DNA of 64,000 nt from Streptomyces misionensis (GTDB taxonomy: Bacteria; Actinomycetota; Actinomycetes; Streptomycetales; Streptomycetaceae): positions 6,385,001-6,449,000 of the forward strand of contig NZ_FNTD01000004.1 in NCBI RefSeq assembly GCF_900104815.1, in the 5' to 3' direction. The position numbers were made by a program, and so were the translations under genes. Below are positions 34,616 through 43,082 of the stretch, in pieces (within the stretch, counting starts at the first letter, position 1; each line of letters starts with the position of its first letter). Under the pieces are notes generated by a model. It saw only the letters and a program-made list of their open reading frames with translations. It did no database searches and was not told the DNA's origin.

Positions 34616-35278
34616 TCAGCCGGCGGCGTGCTCGCCGATGACGGCCTGCGCGTAGACGACGCCCAGGCCGTACGTGCCGCCGTGCTCCTTCACGACGTCC
34701 ATGACCGGCAGGTACGTCTCCGCGCGTGCCCAGTCACGCTGGAGTTCGAGCAGCACCTGCACCCAGGTCACCGGCACCACGCCGGCCTGGACCATCCGCT
34801 GGATGGCGTGCTCGTGGGCCTGCGGGCTGACGCCGCCCGAGGCGTCGGTGACGACGTAGACCTCGTAGTCCTGGGCGAGCGCCGACAGGGCGGGCAGCAC
34901 GACGCAGACCTCGGTCCACAGACCGGCGATGACCAGCTTCTTGCGGCCGGTCGCCTTGACGGCCTCCACGAACGCGGGGTCCTCCCAGGCGTTCATCGTG
35001 GTGCGGTCGATGATCTTCTGGTCGGGGTACACGTCCGCGAGCTGCGGCATGAGCGGACCGGAGAAGGACTCGGCGGCCACGGTGCTCAGGACGACCGGGA
35101 CGTCGAAGACCTTGGCGGCCTTGGCCAGGCCCACGGTCGCGTTGATGATGGCGGTGCGGTCGCCGCTGCCGGTGCCGAAGAACATCTGCGGCTGGTGGTC
35201 CACGAACAGCACCGCGCAGTTGTCGGGGGTCAGCAGGTCCGGGCTGGGGGCGGCGGTGACATCGGCGATGTTGGTCAT
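34616..35278 (-). CDS. Isochorismatase-like cysteine hydrolase
   Basis: A 220-residue hydrolase of the isochorismatase superfamily, YcaC-like branch. The triad is visible: Asp27 in LFVDHQP, Lys at 113/114 in GRKKLVIAG and Cys125 in WTEVCVV. Another conserved element is DRTTMNAWED. Start 35278 follows AAAGG at good spacing; a Met five codons earlier lacks one. The substrate is probably a small amide or similar compound; YcaC-type members have no assigned reaction. It lies between the DoxX fusion and the amidohydrolase, all on the minus strand. Confidence 0.87.
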   Translation of the reverse strand: MTNIADVTAAPSPDLLTPDNCAVLFVDHQPQMFFGTGSGDRTAIINATVGLAKAAKVFDVPVVLSTVAAESFSGPLMPQLADVYPDQKIIDRTTMNAWEDPAFVEAVKATGRKKLVIAGLWTEVCVVLPALSALAQDYEVYVVTDASGGVSPQAHEHAIQRMVQAGVVPVTWVQVLLELQRDWARAETYLPVMDVVKEHGGTYGLGVVYAQAVIGEHAAG

Positions 35279-35377
35279 GAGTATGCCTTTCATTGCTGGG
35301 TTGCAGCGGTCGCGGACGGTCGTCCGGGACCAGGGGAGGGAAAGTCCTGGGGCCTGATCGCGGTGGGCGCGGCTGGC

Positions 35378-37258
35378 TCAGAGGGAGAAGCAGGGGTCGA
35401 AGACCGGGCTGTCCTGCTCGGGCGCGAGTCCGCGGCGGGCGCGCCACTGGCGGTGCAGCTCCGACTCGGCGGCGGCCTCGCCGAGCAGTTCGGCCTGGCG
35501 AACTCCCGACCTGCCCGCGGGCGGGGTGGCCTGGTAGCCGCCGAAGTGCGCCACCGGGCTCCACTCGGGTGTCACCGGAGGCATCTGCTCGTCCATGCCC
35601 TCGTACTCGCGGGCGCCGTAGACGACGCGGCCGCCGACGACCGTCAGCAGGGCTTCGATGTGCGCGATCTCCGGGTCGGCGACCGCGAAGTAGTCCTCCG
35701 AAAGCACGGCGAGGTCACCGAGGAAGCCGGGCCGCAGCACGCCCTTGCGGTCCTGTTCGCCGGTGAGCGCGGCACCGGCCGTGGTGAACATCTCCAGCGC
35801 GGTCTCCCGGTCGACCCGGTTGTGCGGCGGGTGGATGGTCAGGTCGCCGACCGTGCGGCCGGTGACCAGCCAGTGCAGCGCGATCCACGGGTTGTACGAG
35901 GAGACGCGGGTGGCGTCGGTGCCGGCGGCCACGGTCAGGCCCCGGCCGAGCATCGCGCGGATCGGCGGGGCGTCCGCGGCGGCCCCGATGCCGTACCGGC
36001 GGACGAACGCCTCGCCCTGGAACGACAGCCGGTTCTGCACCGACATGGCGCCGCCGAGGGCGACGATCCGGTCGAGGCTGTCGGCCGACACGGTCTCCGC
36101 GTGGTCGAACAGCCAGCGGTTCCCGCCGGGGAAGAGCCCCTCCGCGGCGAGCTTCTCGAACACGGCGAGGTCGCGGCGGATGGTCTCGTCGTAGGTGGCG
36201 TGCAGACGGAAGCCCCAGTCGTTCTCCATGAGGAGACGCACGGCCTTCTCGAACTCCACCTCGTAGTCCGGGGCGTGTTCGGGGCGCGGCTCGGCGAAGT
36301 TCTCGAAGTCCGCCGCCGCCCAGGTGAGGTTCTCGCCGGCGCCGTTGAGCCGGAGCCACTCGTCGCCGTCCTCGGGGCGGACCATGCCGATCCAGCGGGT
36401 GAGGTCGTCGATCTCCTGGCCCGCGGTCTGCGGGAACAGGTGGTAGGCGATGCGCAGCGACAGCTCGCCCGCACGGGCGAGTTCCGTGACCGTCTCGTAG
36501 TTCTCCGGGAAGTTCTGGAACCCGCCGGCCGCGTCGATCGCCGAGGTGAGCCCGAACCGGTTCAGCTCCCGCAGGAAGTGACGTGTCGACGCCTTGCGGT
36601 GCTCCTCGTCCAGCACCGGCGCCTTGGCCAGCGTCGAGTAGAGGATCAGGGCGCTGGGCGCCGCCAGCAGCATGCCCGTGGGCTCGCCGGTGCGGCCGCG
36701 CACGATCTGCCCGCCGGGCGGGTCGGGAGTGTCCTTGCCGTAGCCCACCGCCTGGAGGGCGGCGCGGTTGAGGATCGCGGCCTGGTACAGGTGCAGGACG
36801 AAGACCGGGGTGTCCGGTGCGGCGGCGTTCAGCTCGGCGACGGTGGGCAGCCGCCGTTCGGCGAACTGCTCGGCCGACCAGCCGCCGACCACGCGCACCC
36901 ACTGGCCCTTGGGCGTGCGGGCCGCCTGCTCGCGCAGCATGGCCAGGCCCTGGCGCAGGGAGCGGACGCCGTCCCAGCGCAGCTCCAGCACGTAGTTGAG
37001 GCCGCCGCGGATCACGTGCAGGTGGGCGTCGTTGAGACCGGGGATCACCCTGCGCCCGAGCGCGTCGATCACCCTCGTGGCCGGACCGACCTGGTCGGCC
37101 ACGTCCTTGTCGCCGCCGACGGTGGTGACGACACCGTCGCGGATGGCGATCGCCTCGGCCTGCGGGAGGCGGGGATCACCGGTATGGATCTTGGCGTTGC
37201 GGACGATCAGGTCCGCCGCGTCGTCGGTGGCGCGGGGTATCAGCCCGCCGACCGGCAT
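35378..37258 (-). CDS. YtcJ-like amidohydrolase (amidohydrolase family 3)
   Basis: A 626-residue metal-dependent hydrolase. It starts with a small beta-sandwich (ADLIVRNAKIHTGDP) and then the metal motif GLNDAHLHV. The barrel continues with GFRLHATYDE, WLFDHAETVS and AAGTDATRVSSYNPW, which provide the remaining His and Asp ligands. YtcJ relatives act on N-substituted formamides, hydantoin-like or aryl amides; the true substrate is unknown. AAAGG eight bases before the ATG at 37258 supports the start. The promoter region is shared with the divergent hydrolase at 37610. Confidence 0.87.
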   Translation of the reverse strand: MPVGGLIPRATDDAADLIVRNAKIHTGDPRLPQAEAIAIRDGVVTTVGGDKDVADQVGPATRVIDALGRRVIPGLNDAHLHVIRGGLNYVLELRWDGVRSLRQGLAMLREQAARTPKGQWVRVVGGWSAEQFAERRLPTVAELNAAAPDTPVFVLHLYQAAILNRAALQAVGYGKDTPDPPGGQIVRGRTGEPTGMLLAAPSALILYSTLAKAPVLDEEHRKASTRHFLRELNRFGLTSAIDAAGGFQNFPENYETVTELARAGELSLRIAYHLFPQTAGQEIDDLTRWIGMVRPEDGDEWLRLNGAGENLTWAAADFENFAEPRPEHAPDYEVEFEKAVRLLMENDWGFRLHATYDETIRRDLAVFEKLAAEGLFPGGNRWLFDHAETVSADSLDRIVALGGAMSVQNRLSFQGEAFVRRYGIGAAADAPPIRAMLGRGLTVAAGTDATRVSSYNPWIALHWLVTGRTVGDLTIHPPHNRVDRETALEMFTTAGAALTGEQDRKGVLRPGFLGDLAVLSEDYFAVADPEIAHIEALLTVVGGRVVYGAREYEGMDEQMPPVTPEWSPVAHFGGYQATPPAGRSGVRQAELLGEAAAESELHRQWRARRGLAPEQDSPVFDPCFSL

Positions 37259-37609
37259 CGTGGACACCTTTCGACAACCTCCTGCGGGGCGCACAGCGTG
37301 GGATGGGGACCGGGCCGCGTCCGAGTCCGCCTGAGAAGGGGCAAGGTGCACGAGGACCGTGCCGCGGCTGCTTCGCCGATCACGCTAGGACCGCCCGCAC
37401 CGGCCCGGTTTCTGGTCAGCGCACCGGCGTTTGCCCCTGAGCGCACTGCGGGATCGCACCGTGCGCGGTGGGTCCAAGACCGGTGCGCGCAGGGGCAACG
37501 GCCGCCCGCTTCGCGGTCCTAGCGTGGGGGAGCACGGCCCGGCGGATCTGCGCATCGGGGCGGCCCGCGTCGCCGGAGACACCGGCGCGTACCTGAATCA
37601 GGAGTTCTC
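37259..37609. promoter_or_regulatory. Symmetrical divergent promoter region
   Basis: 350 bases between two divergent hydrolase genes. A perfect 14-base inverted pair, CACGCTAGGACCGC at 37381-37394 and GCGGTCCTAGCGTG at 37513-37526, places a TAGCGT -10-like element facing each gene. Upstream of each, an AAC lies exactly 20 bases before the TAG, and a near-copy TTGCCCCTG-N-GCGCAC is also mirrored. The arrangement suggests two copies of one promoter recognised by the same sigma factor or activator. Confidence 0.6.
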
Positions 37610-38578
37610 ATGTCCCACGTCTACGAGCCGGTCCAGCCGGTCCTGGAGCCGGCCGCGGCCGCGTTCGCCGAGGCGACCGCCAACCCGCCCTACCTGTTCG
37701 ACCTGGCTCCCGCCGAGGGACGCAAGGCCGTCGACGAGGTGCAGTCCGGCGACATCGCCAAGCCCGCGGTGGACGAGGAGTGGATCACCGTCGCGGGCGG
37801 CCCGACCGGCAGCGTCCGCGCCCGCATCGTCAAGCCGGCCGGCGCCGAGGGCACCCTCCCGGTGGTGCTGTACATCCACGGCGCCGGCTGGGTCTTCGGC
37901 AACGCCCACACCCACGACCGCCTGGTCCGGGAACTCGCCGTGGGCGCGAACGCGGCCGTCGTCTTCCCGGAGTACGACCTGTCTCCCGAGGCCCGCTACC
38001 CCGTCGCCATCGAGCAGAACTACGCGGTCGCCCAGTGGATCGTCCAGCAGGGCGGGACCAAGGGCCTGGACGGTTCCCGGCTGGCCGTGGCCGGCGACTC
38101 CGTCGGCGGCAACATGAGCGCGGCGCTGACGCTCATGGCCAAGGAGCGCGGGGACGTCGCCCTGGTGCAGCAGGTGCTGTTCTACCCGGTGACCGACGCG
38201 AGCTTCGACACCGGCTCCTACCACCAGTTCGCGACCGGCTACTTCCTGCGCCGCGACGGCATGCAGTGGTTCTGGGACCAGTACACGACGGACGAGGCGG
38301 AGCGGGCGCAGATCACCGCCTCCCCGCTGCGCGCCACCACCGAGCAGCTCACCGGCCTGCCCCCGGCCCTGGTCATCACCGCCGAGGCCGATGTGCTGCG
38401 CGACGAGGGCGAGGCCTACGCGGGCAAGCTCCGCCGGGCCGGCGTGCCCGTCACCGCCGTGCGCTACTCCGGTGTGATCCACGACTTCGTCATGCTCAAC
38501 GCCCTGCGCGAGACCCACGCCGCCGACGCGGCCATCAAGCAGGCGGCTTTCGTCCTCCACTCCGCCCTGCACACCTGA
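37610..38578 (+). CDS. Alpha/beta hydrolase, hormone-sensitive-lipase family
   Basis: A 322-residue HSL-type esterase. The oxyanion motif is HGAGW at residues 90-94 (usual HGGGW), the nucleophile Ser164 is in GDSVGG, Asp is in TAEADVLRDEG and His is in SGVIHDFVM. All catalytic parts are intact. It should hydrolyse short acyl esters in the cytosol. Its promoter mirrors that of the amidohydrolase gene, so the two may be induced together. A strong terminator follows at 38612-38654. Confidence 0.9.
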   Translation: MSHVYEPVQPVLEPAAAAFAEATANPPYLFDLAPAEGRKAVDEVQSGDIAKPAVDEEWITVAGGPTGSVRARIVKPAGAEGTLPVVLYIHGAGWVFGNAHTHDRLVRELAVGANAAVVFPEYDLSPEARYPVAIEQNYAVAQWIVQQGGTKGLDGSRLAVAGDSVGGNMSAALTLMAKERGDVALVQQVLFYPVTDASFDTGSYHQFATGYFLRRDGMQWFWDQYTTDEAERAQITASPLRATTEQLTGLPPALVITAEADVLRDEGEAYAGKLRRAGVPVTAVRYSGVIHDFVMLNALRETHAADAAIKQAAFVLHSALHT

Positions 38579-38611
38579 TCCGCGACGCGCGGCACCCCGC
38601 CCGGTCACCCT

Positions 38612-38654
38612 CGAAGGCCGCGCGGAACCCCCCAGGGGCTCCGCGCGGCCTTCG
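38612..38654 (+). terminator. Strong terminator after the HSL-type hydrolase
   Basis: A perfect 15-bp stem, CGAAGGCCGCGCGGA with TCCGCGCGGCCTTCG, loop of 13 bases, 35 bases after the stop. Confidence 0.85.
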
Positions 38655-38738
38655 CGCGTGTGCCGCCGGCGTACCGCGGGCGCGCCGTGCGCTGACGGGC
38701 ACCGCCGTGTGCGCTGCCGGGCAAGCCGGGGCCGCGGG

Positions 38739-38758
38739 GCCGCCTAGCGTCACCGGGG
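38739..38758 (+). promoter_or_regulatory. CCTAGCGT-type promoter of dps
   Basis: CCTAGCGTCACC, with GGCAAG about 20 bases upstream, 45 bases before the dps start. It repeats the CCTAGCGT element of the divergent hydrolase promoters 1.2 kb to the left. Confidence 0.5.
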
Positions 38759-38792
38759 TACGCACAGCACCGCACCGCAGGAGGCGGAAGAC

Positions 38793-39371
38793 ATGACCAC
38801 CAGCTCCCATCACGTGAGCGGCAGCCAGCCGTGGCTGCACCAGAAGGGCGAGGTGATCCAGGACTTCGGGACCGTCAAGCAGTTCCCGCTCGGCCTGTCC
38901 TACGAGGCCCGGATGTACTCCTGCCAGCGCCTGAACAAGGTCCTGGCGGACACGCAGATCCTGTACGGCCTCTACAAGAAGCACCACTGGCTGATGCGGG
39001 GCGCGACCTTCTACCAGCTCCACCTCGTGCTGGACAAGCACGCGGGTGAGCAGCTGGAGCTGATCGACACCCTCGCCGAGCGTGTCCAGTCGCTGGGCGG
39101 CGTCGCCGTGGGCGATCCCCGGCACGTCGCGGAGATCACCTCGATCCCGCGGCCCCCGGACGGCGTCGAGGAGGTCCCGGCGATGCTGTCGCGGCTGCTG
39201 GAGGCCCACGAGGCCATCCTCATCGAGGCCCACGACGCCGCCGCGCGCACCGCCGAGCTGGGCGACGACGGCACCAACGACCTCCTTGTCTCACAGGTGA
39301 TCAGGACCGGCGAGCTCCAGTCCTGGTTCCTGGCCGAACACCTGGTGGACACGCCCCTCGTGCGTTCCTGA
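38793..39371 (+). CDS. Dps-family DNA starvation protection ferritin
   Basis: A 192-residue Dps-like protein. The ferroxidase residues are recognisable in KKHHWLMRGATFYQLH (His) and LDKHAGEQLELID (His, Glu, Asp). About 30 residues precede the four-helix bundle, as in Streptomyces DpsA/B proteins whose tails affect DNA binding and assembly. It forms a dodecamer that oxidises and stores Fe(II) and protects DNA. GGAGG precedes the ATG. The CCTAGCGT promoter hints at common control with nearby stress genes. Confidence 0.9.
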   Translation: MTTSSHHVSGSQPWLHQKGEVIQDFGTVKQFPLGLSYEARMYSCQRLNKVLADTQILYGLYKKHHWLMRGATFYQLHLVLDKHAGEQLELIDTLAERVQSLGGVAVGDPRHVAEITSIPRPPDGVEEVPAMLSRLLEAHEAILIEAHDAAARTAELGDDGTNDLLVSQVIRTGELQSWFLAEHLVDTPLVRS

Positions 39372-39375
39372 ACCC

Positions 39376-39405
39376 GGGGCGGCGGGGCGGCGGGGCGGCG
39401 GGGCG
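39376..39405. repeat. 8-base tandem repeat GGGGCGGC
   Basis: 3.75 copies of GGGGCGGC directly after the dps stop. The last copy pairs with CCCCGCC at 39413-39419 and could form a 7-bp terminator-like stem between the convergent dps and LysR genes. Confidence 0.7.
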
Positions 39406-39435
39406 TCCACGTCCCCGCCCAGTCCGCGGGCGTGC

Positions 39436-40395
39436 TCAGTCGAGGACCGGGTGCAGCTCGGGGTGGGCTTCCCACCACGCGCGGTAGAAGGTGTTGTCGG
39501 GGATGCTGTCGAGGTACGCGCGTGCGGCCGCCCGGTGGAGCAGGCCGGCGCGCCGCTCGGAGACCGCGGCCCGGTTCCAGGCGAGCCGGATGCGCCCGGT
39601 GAGCGGGTCGCCGGCCAGCGGGCGCAGCACCGTGCCCTCGACGAACGGCGAGGCGGGCTGGCACAGGGAGACGGCCCGTCCGGCGGCGATCAGTTCCCAA
39701 CGCATCTTGCGGTCGGCGATCCGGTAGCGCAATGTCGGTGTGAAGCCGGCCCGGCGGCAGGCGTCGGCCATGGCCTCCGGTCCGCCGTCGCCGTCGTCGG
39801 TGAGCGTCGTCCAGGTTTCGCCCGCCAGATCGGCGAGTTCGATCTGTTCCTGCCCGGCCAGCGGGTGGGCGGCCGACAGGCGCACACAGGACGGTTCCTT
39901 CGGTATGAGGGTGCGGGCCGACACACCGTCGGGAAGCTTCACCTCGTGGTCGGCGAGTTCCCCGTAGAAGATCGCGTCGTACTGTCCGGCGCCGAGCATG
40001 CGGGTGAGCGTGATCGCCGAGTGCTCGATGGCGATGTCGATCTCGTGGCCGGGGAACTCCTCCTCCAGACACGCGAACAGCCGGTCCACCAGGACGAGTT
40101 GGATACAGCCGACCCGCAGTACCGGATGGGGCGCGGCGGCTCGCGTCCCGGCGGTCAGGGCGTCCATCTCGCCGAGCACCCGGCGCGCCACGGAGAGGAC
40201 GAACTCTCCCAGCGGGGTGGGCTCGACGCCGAGCCTGCCACGGACGAACAGCTCGCCGCCCGTGGCCTGTTCGATACGCCGCAGTTGTGCGGACAGGGCC
40301 GGCTGGGACACCCCGAGCTGACCCGCCGCACGCCCCAGACTGCCCGCTTCCGCTATCCGGCGGACAGCCTCGAGATGCCTCAACTCCAACTGCAT
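39436..40395 (-). CDS. LysR-family transcriptional regulator
   Basis: A 319-residue LTTR. The winged-helix domain occupies residues 1-60 with GSLGRAAGQLGVSQPALSAQLRRIEQ. The effector domain follows, with VGCIQLVLVDRL and PASPFVEGTV segments. The ATG at 40395 gives the canonical MQLELRHLEAV start; the 41-residue upstream extension is not LTTR-like. It is divergent from the M4 protease gene, with a CATAA-N8-TTATG palindrome at 40451-40468 in between. LysR genes beside secreted proteases in Streptomyces often activate them. Its target here is a pseudogene. Confidence 0.88.
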   Translation of the reverse strand: MQLELRHLEAVRRIAEAGSLGRAAGQLGVSQPALSAQLRRIEQATGGELFVRGRLGVEPTPLGEFVLSVARRVLGEMDALTAGTRAAAPHPVLRVGCIQLVLVDRLFACLEEEFPGHEIDIAIEHSAITLTRMLGAGQYDAIFYGELADHEVKLPDGVSARTLIPKEPSCVRLSAAHPLAGQEQIELADLAGETWTTLTDDGDGGPEAMADACRRAGFTPTLRYRIADRKMRWELIAAGRAVSLCQPASPFVEGTVLRPLAGDPLTGRIRLAWNRAAVSERRAGLLHRAAARAYLDSIPDNTFYRAWWEAHPELHPVLD

Positions 40396-40450
40396 TTCAC
40401 CAGCATAGGCAGGATCACGCACGCCCTGATGGGTTCCAGGAGGGGCCGGC

Positions 40451-40468
40451 CATAACACCGGTCTTATG
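40451..40468. promoter_or_regulatory. LysR-type palindrome between LysR and protease genes
   Basis: CATAACACCGGTCTTATG, an inverted repeat CATAA / TTATG with the T-N11-A outline typical of LTTR binding sites. It sits 55 bases from the LysR start and 85 from the protease start. Confidence 0.55.
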
Positions 40469-40552
40469 AGCGATGGGATGTCCCTTTCTTGCCATGCCCA
40501 CGCCCATACTCGGCGCATCCCACTGACTCCCCGTTACGAACCTGGAGCAGAC

Positions 40553-42369
40553 GTGCACCCCACCAGAGTCACGGCGGCCCTCGCCGCGCTCGCACTGACG
40601 GCGGGCCTCGCGGGCACTCTCGCGAGCACCGCGGCCGAAGCCGCCGAGGGCGGTTCCGCCCCCGCCGCGCGCCACCTCAGCCCCCTGCGCACCGGTGCCC
40701 TGGAGGCCAAGCTCAGTCCGGCGCAGCACAAGGCCCTGATCCAGAGCGCCCAGGACAAGACGGCCGACACCGCCCGCACCCTCGGCCTCGGCGCCAAGGA
40801 GAAGCTGGTCGTCCGGGACGTCGTCAAGGACGCCGACGGCACCCTGCACACGCGCTACGAGCGGACCTACGACGGTCTGCCCGTCCTCGGCGGCGACATC
40901 GTCGTGCACACCCCGCCCGCCTCGCTCGCGGCCGGCACCGTGAGCGCCACGTACAACAACAAGCACAGGATCGCGGTGTCCTCCACCACCGCGACCGTCG
41001 CCAAGTCGGCCGCCGAGAGCAAGGCGCTGAAGACCGCCAAGGCCCTCGACGCCGCCAAGCCCGCCGCCGACAGCGCCCGCAAGGTGATCTGGGCCGGCGA
41101 CGGCACCCCCAAGCTCGCCTGGGAGACCGTGATCGGCGGCTTCCAGGACGACGGCACGCCCAGCAAGCTGCACGTCATCACCGACGCCACCACCGGCAAG
41201 GAGCTGTACCGGTACCAGGGCATCGAGACCGGCGTCGGCAACACCCGCTACAGCGGCCAGGTCTCGCTGACCACGACCCAGTCGGGTTCGTCGTACACCC
41301 TGACCGACGCCACCCGCGGCGGCCACAAGACGTACAACCTCAACCACGGCACCTCCGGCACCGGCACTCTCTTCTCGCAGAGCAACGACACCTGGGGTGA
41401 CGGCACCAACTCCAACGCCGCCACGGCCGCCGCCGACGCAGCCTACGGCGCGCAGGAGACCTGGGTATCTGGTACAAGGCGCTGACGTCGTACATGACGT
41501 CCAGCACCAACTACGCCGGTGCCCGCACCGCCGCCCTCAACGCGGCCTCGGCGCTGTACGGCGCCAACTCGGCGCAGTACGCGGCCGTCGGCAACGCCTT
41601 CGCGGGCATCAACGTCGGCAGCCACATCACCCCGCCGAGCAACGGCGTGACGGTCACCAACCCGGGCAGCCAGTCCTCCACCGTGGGCACCGCGGTCAGC
41701 CTCCAGGTCCAGGCGTCCAGCACCAACAGCGGCGCGCTCACCTACAGCGCCTCCGGCCTGCCCACCGGCCTGTCCGTCAACAGCTCCACCGGTGTCATCT
41801 CCGGTACGCCGACCACGGCCGGGACCTACAGCACCACCGTCACCGTGAAGGACTCCACCGGCGCCACCGGCACCGCGACCTTCACCTGGACCGTCAGCAC
41901 CAGCGGCGGTGGCGGTGGCGGCGGCTGCGCCTCGACCCAGCTGCTGGCCAAGGGCTTCGAGTCCGGCAACACCGGCTGGACCAACAGCGGCGTCATCAAC
42001 AACGACACCCGTGAGCCGGCCCACGGCGGCTCCTGGACGGCCTGGCTCAACGGCTGGGGCTCCGCGCACACCGACACGCTGTCCCAGTCGGTGACGATCC
42101 CCGCGGGCTGCAAGGCGACCTTGTCCTTCTACCTGCACATCGACACCGCGGAGATCGGCAGCACCGCCTACGACAAGCTGACGGTGACCGCCGGTTCGAA
42201 GACCCTGGCGACGTACTCGAACGCCAACGCGGCCTCCGGCTACACACTCAAGACGTTCGACCTGTCCTCGCTGGCGGGCCAGACGGTCACCCTGAAGTTC
42301 ACCGGCGTCGAGGACGCCTACGTCGCGACCGACTTCGTCGTGGACGACACCGCCCTGACGACAAGCTGA
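40553..42369 (+). pseudogene. M4 (thermolysin-type) metalloprotease with deleted catalytic core
   Basis: The 5' part (40553-41485) encodes a signal peptide, an FTP/PepSY propeptide and the first strands of the M4 domain up to [12 protein letters not shown]. It then runs into VSGTRR and stop. The 3' part, in another frame from about 41467, resumes with [20 protein letters not shown], the typical C-terminal M4 helix. It continues with an Ig-like PIG domain (about 41640-41910), a Gly linker and a Cys-bounded jelly-roll-like domain. In intact relatives about 200 residues with HEMTH and NEATSD lie between these points. They are absent, so no protease can be made. The start is GTG with GGAG upstream. 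Confidence 0.85.
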
Positions 42370-42390
42370 GCAGGCTTCCGAACCAGCCGA

Positions 42391-42429
42391 CATGGTCCCG
42401 CACGCCGTTTCCCGGGGTGCGGGACCATG
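42391..42429 (+). terminator. Terminator after the M4 pseudogene
   Basis: A perfect 13-bp stem, CATGGTCCCGCAC with GTGCGGGACCATG, loop of 13 bases, 21 bases after the stop. The remaining 280 bases to 42707 hold no gene I can support; the promoter of the Trypco2 gene should lie there. Confidence 0.8.
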
Positions 42430-42707
42430 GCAGGTCGGCCCAGCGGACCGCAGGGGCGCCTGTCCGTGGCTCCCGTGACCCCGCCGGGTACGAGAACCGC
42501 CGCCGACACAAGCGCCCGGGTGAGGCCCGGAGAATCGCCCCACGACTTCTCCCGGACCTGGAGCCGTACGCCCGGCCGCGCATTACAGTGGCTGAGCCGG
42601 TGGTCGATGTGGCGGCCGGCTTCTCCGGGGGGCCCGGGGACAGGGCATCCGGACGGTCCTCGTCGTGGCGGCGGTGGAGCGCACCGGTGCGAGGGGAACG
42701 GGGCGAG

Positions 42708-43040
42708 ATGACCGGTGCGAACGGCGGGTCCGATCCGCAGATGATGGACCTGGCCGATGCGATCACCCTGCTGCGGGACCAGATCGCAGAGGCACAGGAG
42801 CGGATCGCCGACCCGGCGGGTCGGGGCCATCGGGGCGTGCTGTTCACGCTGGAGGAGATCACGCTCGAACTCGGCCTGGAGCTGACCGGGACGAAAGGCG
42901 TCGACGGCGGCCTGCGCTGGAGCGTCATCGGTCTGAACGGCAAGAAGGAGAACACCCGGACAGCCACCCACACGGTGACGGTGGCGCTGCGGCCCCACCT
43001 GCCCGAGGGCGGCGACATCGACGTCAGCGACGTCGAATAG
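42708..43040 (+). CDS. Trypco2-domain small protein
   Basis: A 110-residue protein of the trypsin-co-occurring domain 2 family. LADAITLLRDQIAEAQERI forms a helix, then FTLEEITLELGLELT and RWSVIGL strands and a final HTVTVALRPHLP strand. These domains have been described beside trypsin-like proteases linked to STAND NTPases in bacterial conflict systems. Here the next gene, 42 bases downstream, encodes exactly such a protein. It may inhibit, recruit or sense for the protease. The ATG at 42708 was chosen from the GAGATG context and the domain boundary; upstream readings are out-of-frame composition artefacts. Confidence 0.8.
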   Translation: MTGANGGSDPQMMDLADAITLLRDQIAEAQERIADPAGRGHRGVLFTLEEITLELGLELTGTKGVDGGLRWSVIGLNGKKENTRTATHTVTVALRPHLPEGGDIDVSDVE

Positions 43041-43082
43041 GGACGTCCGGCAGCGAGCGGACCGGCACGACGGGGGGGGATC

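Noticed and set aside
39376..39405. CRISPR or origin iterons
   Set aside because: Only 3.75 copies of an 8-base GC unit, no spacers; more consistent with slippage and a terminator stem.
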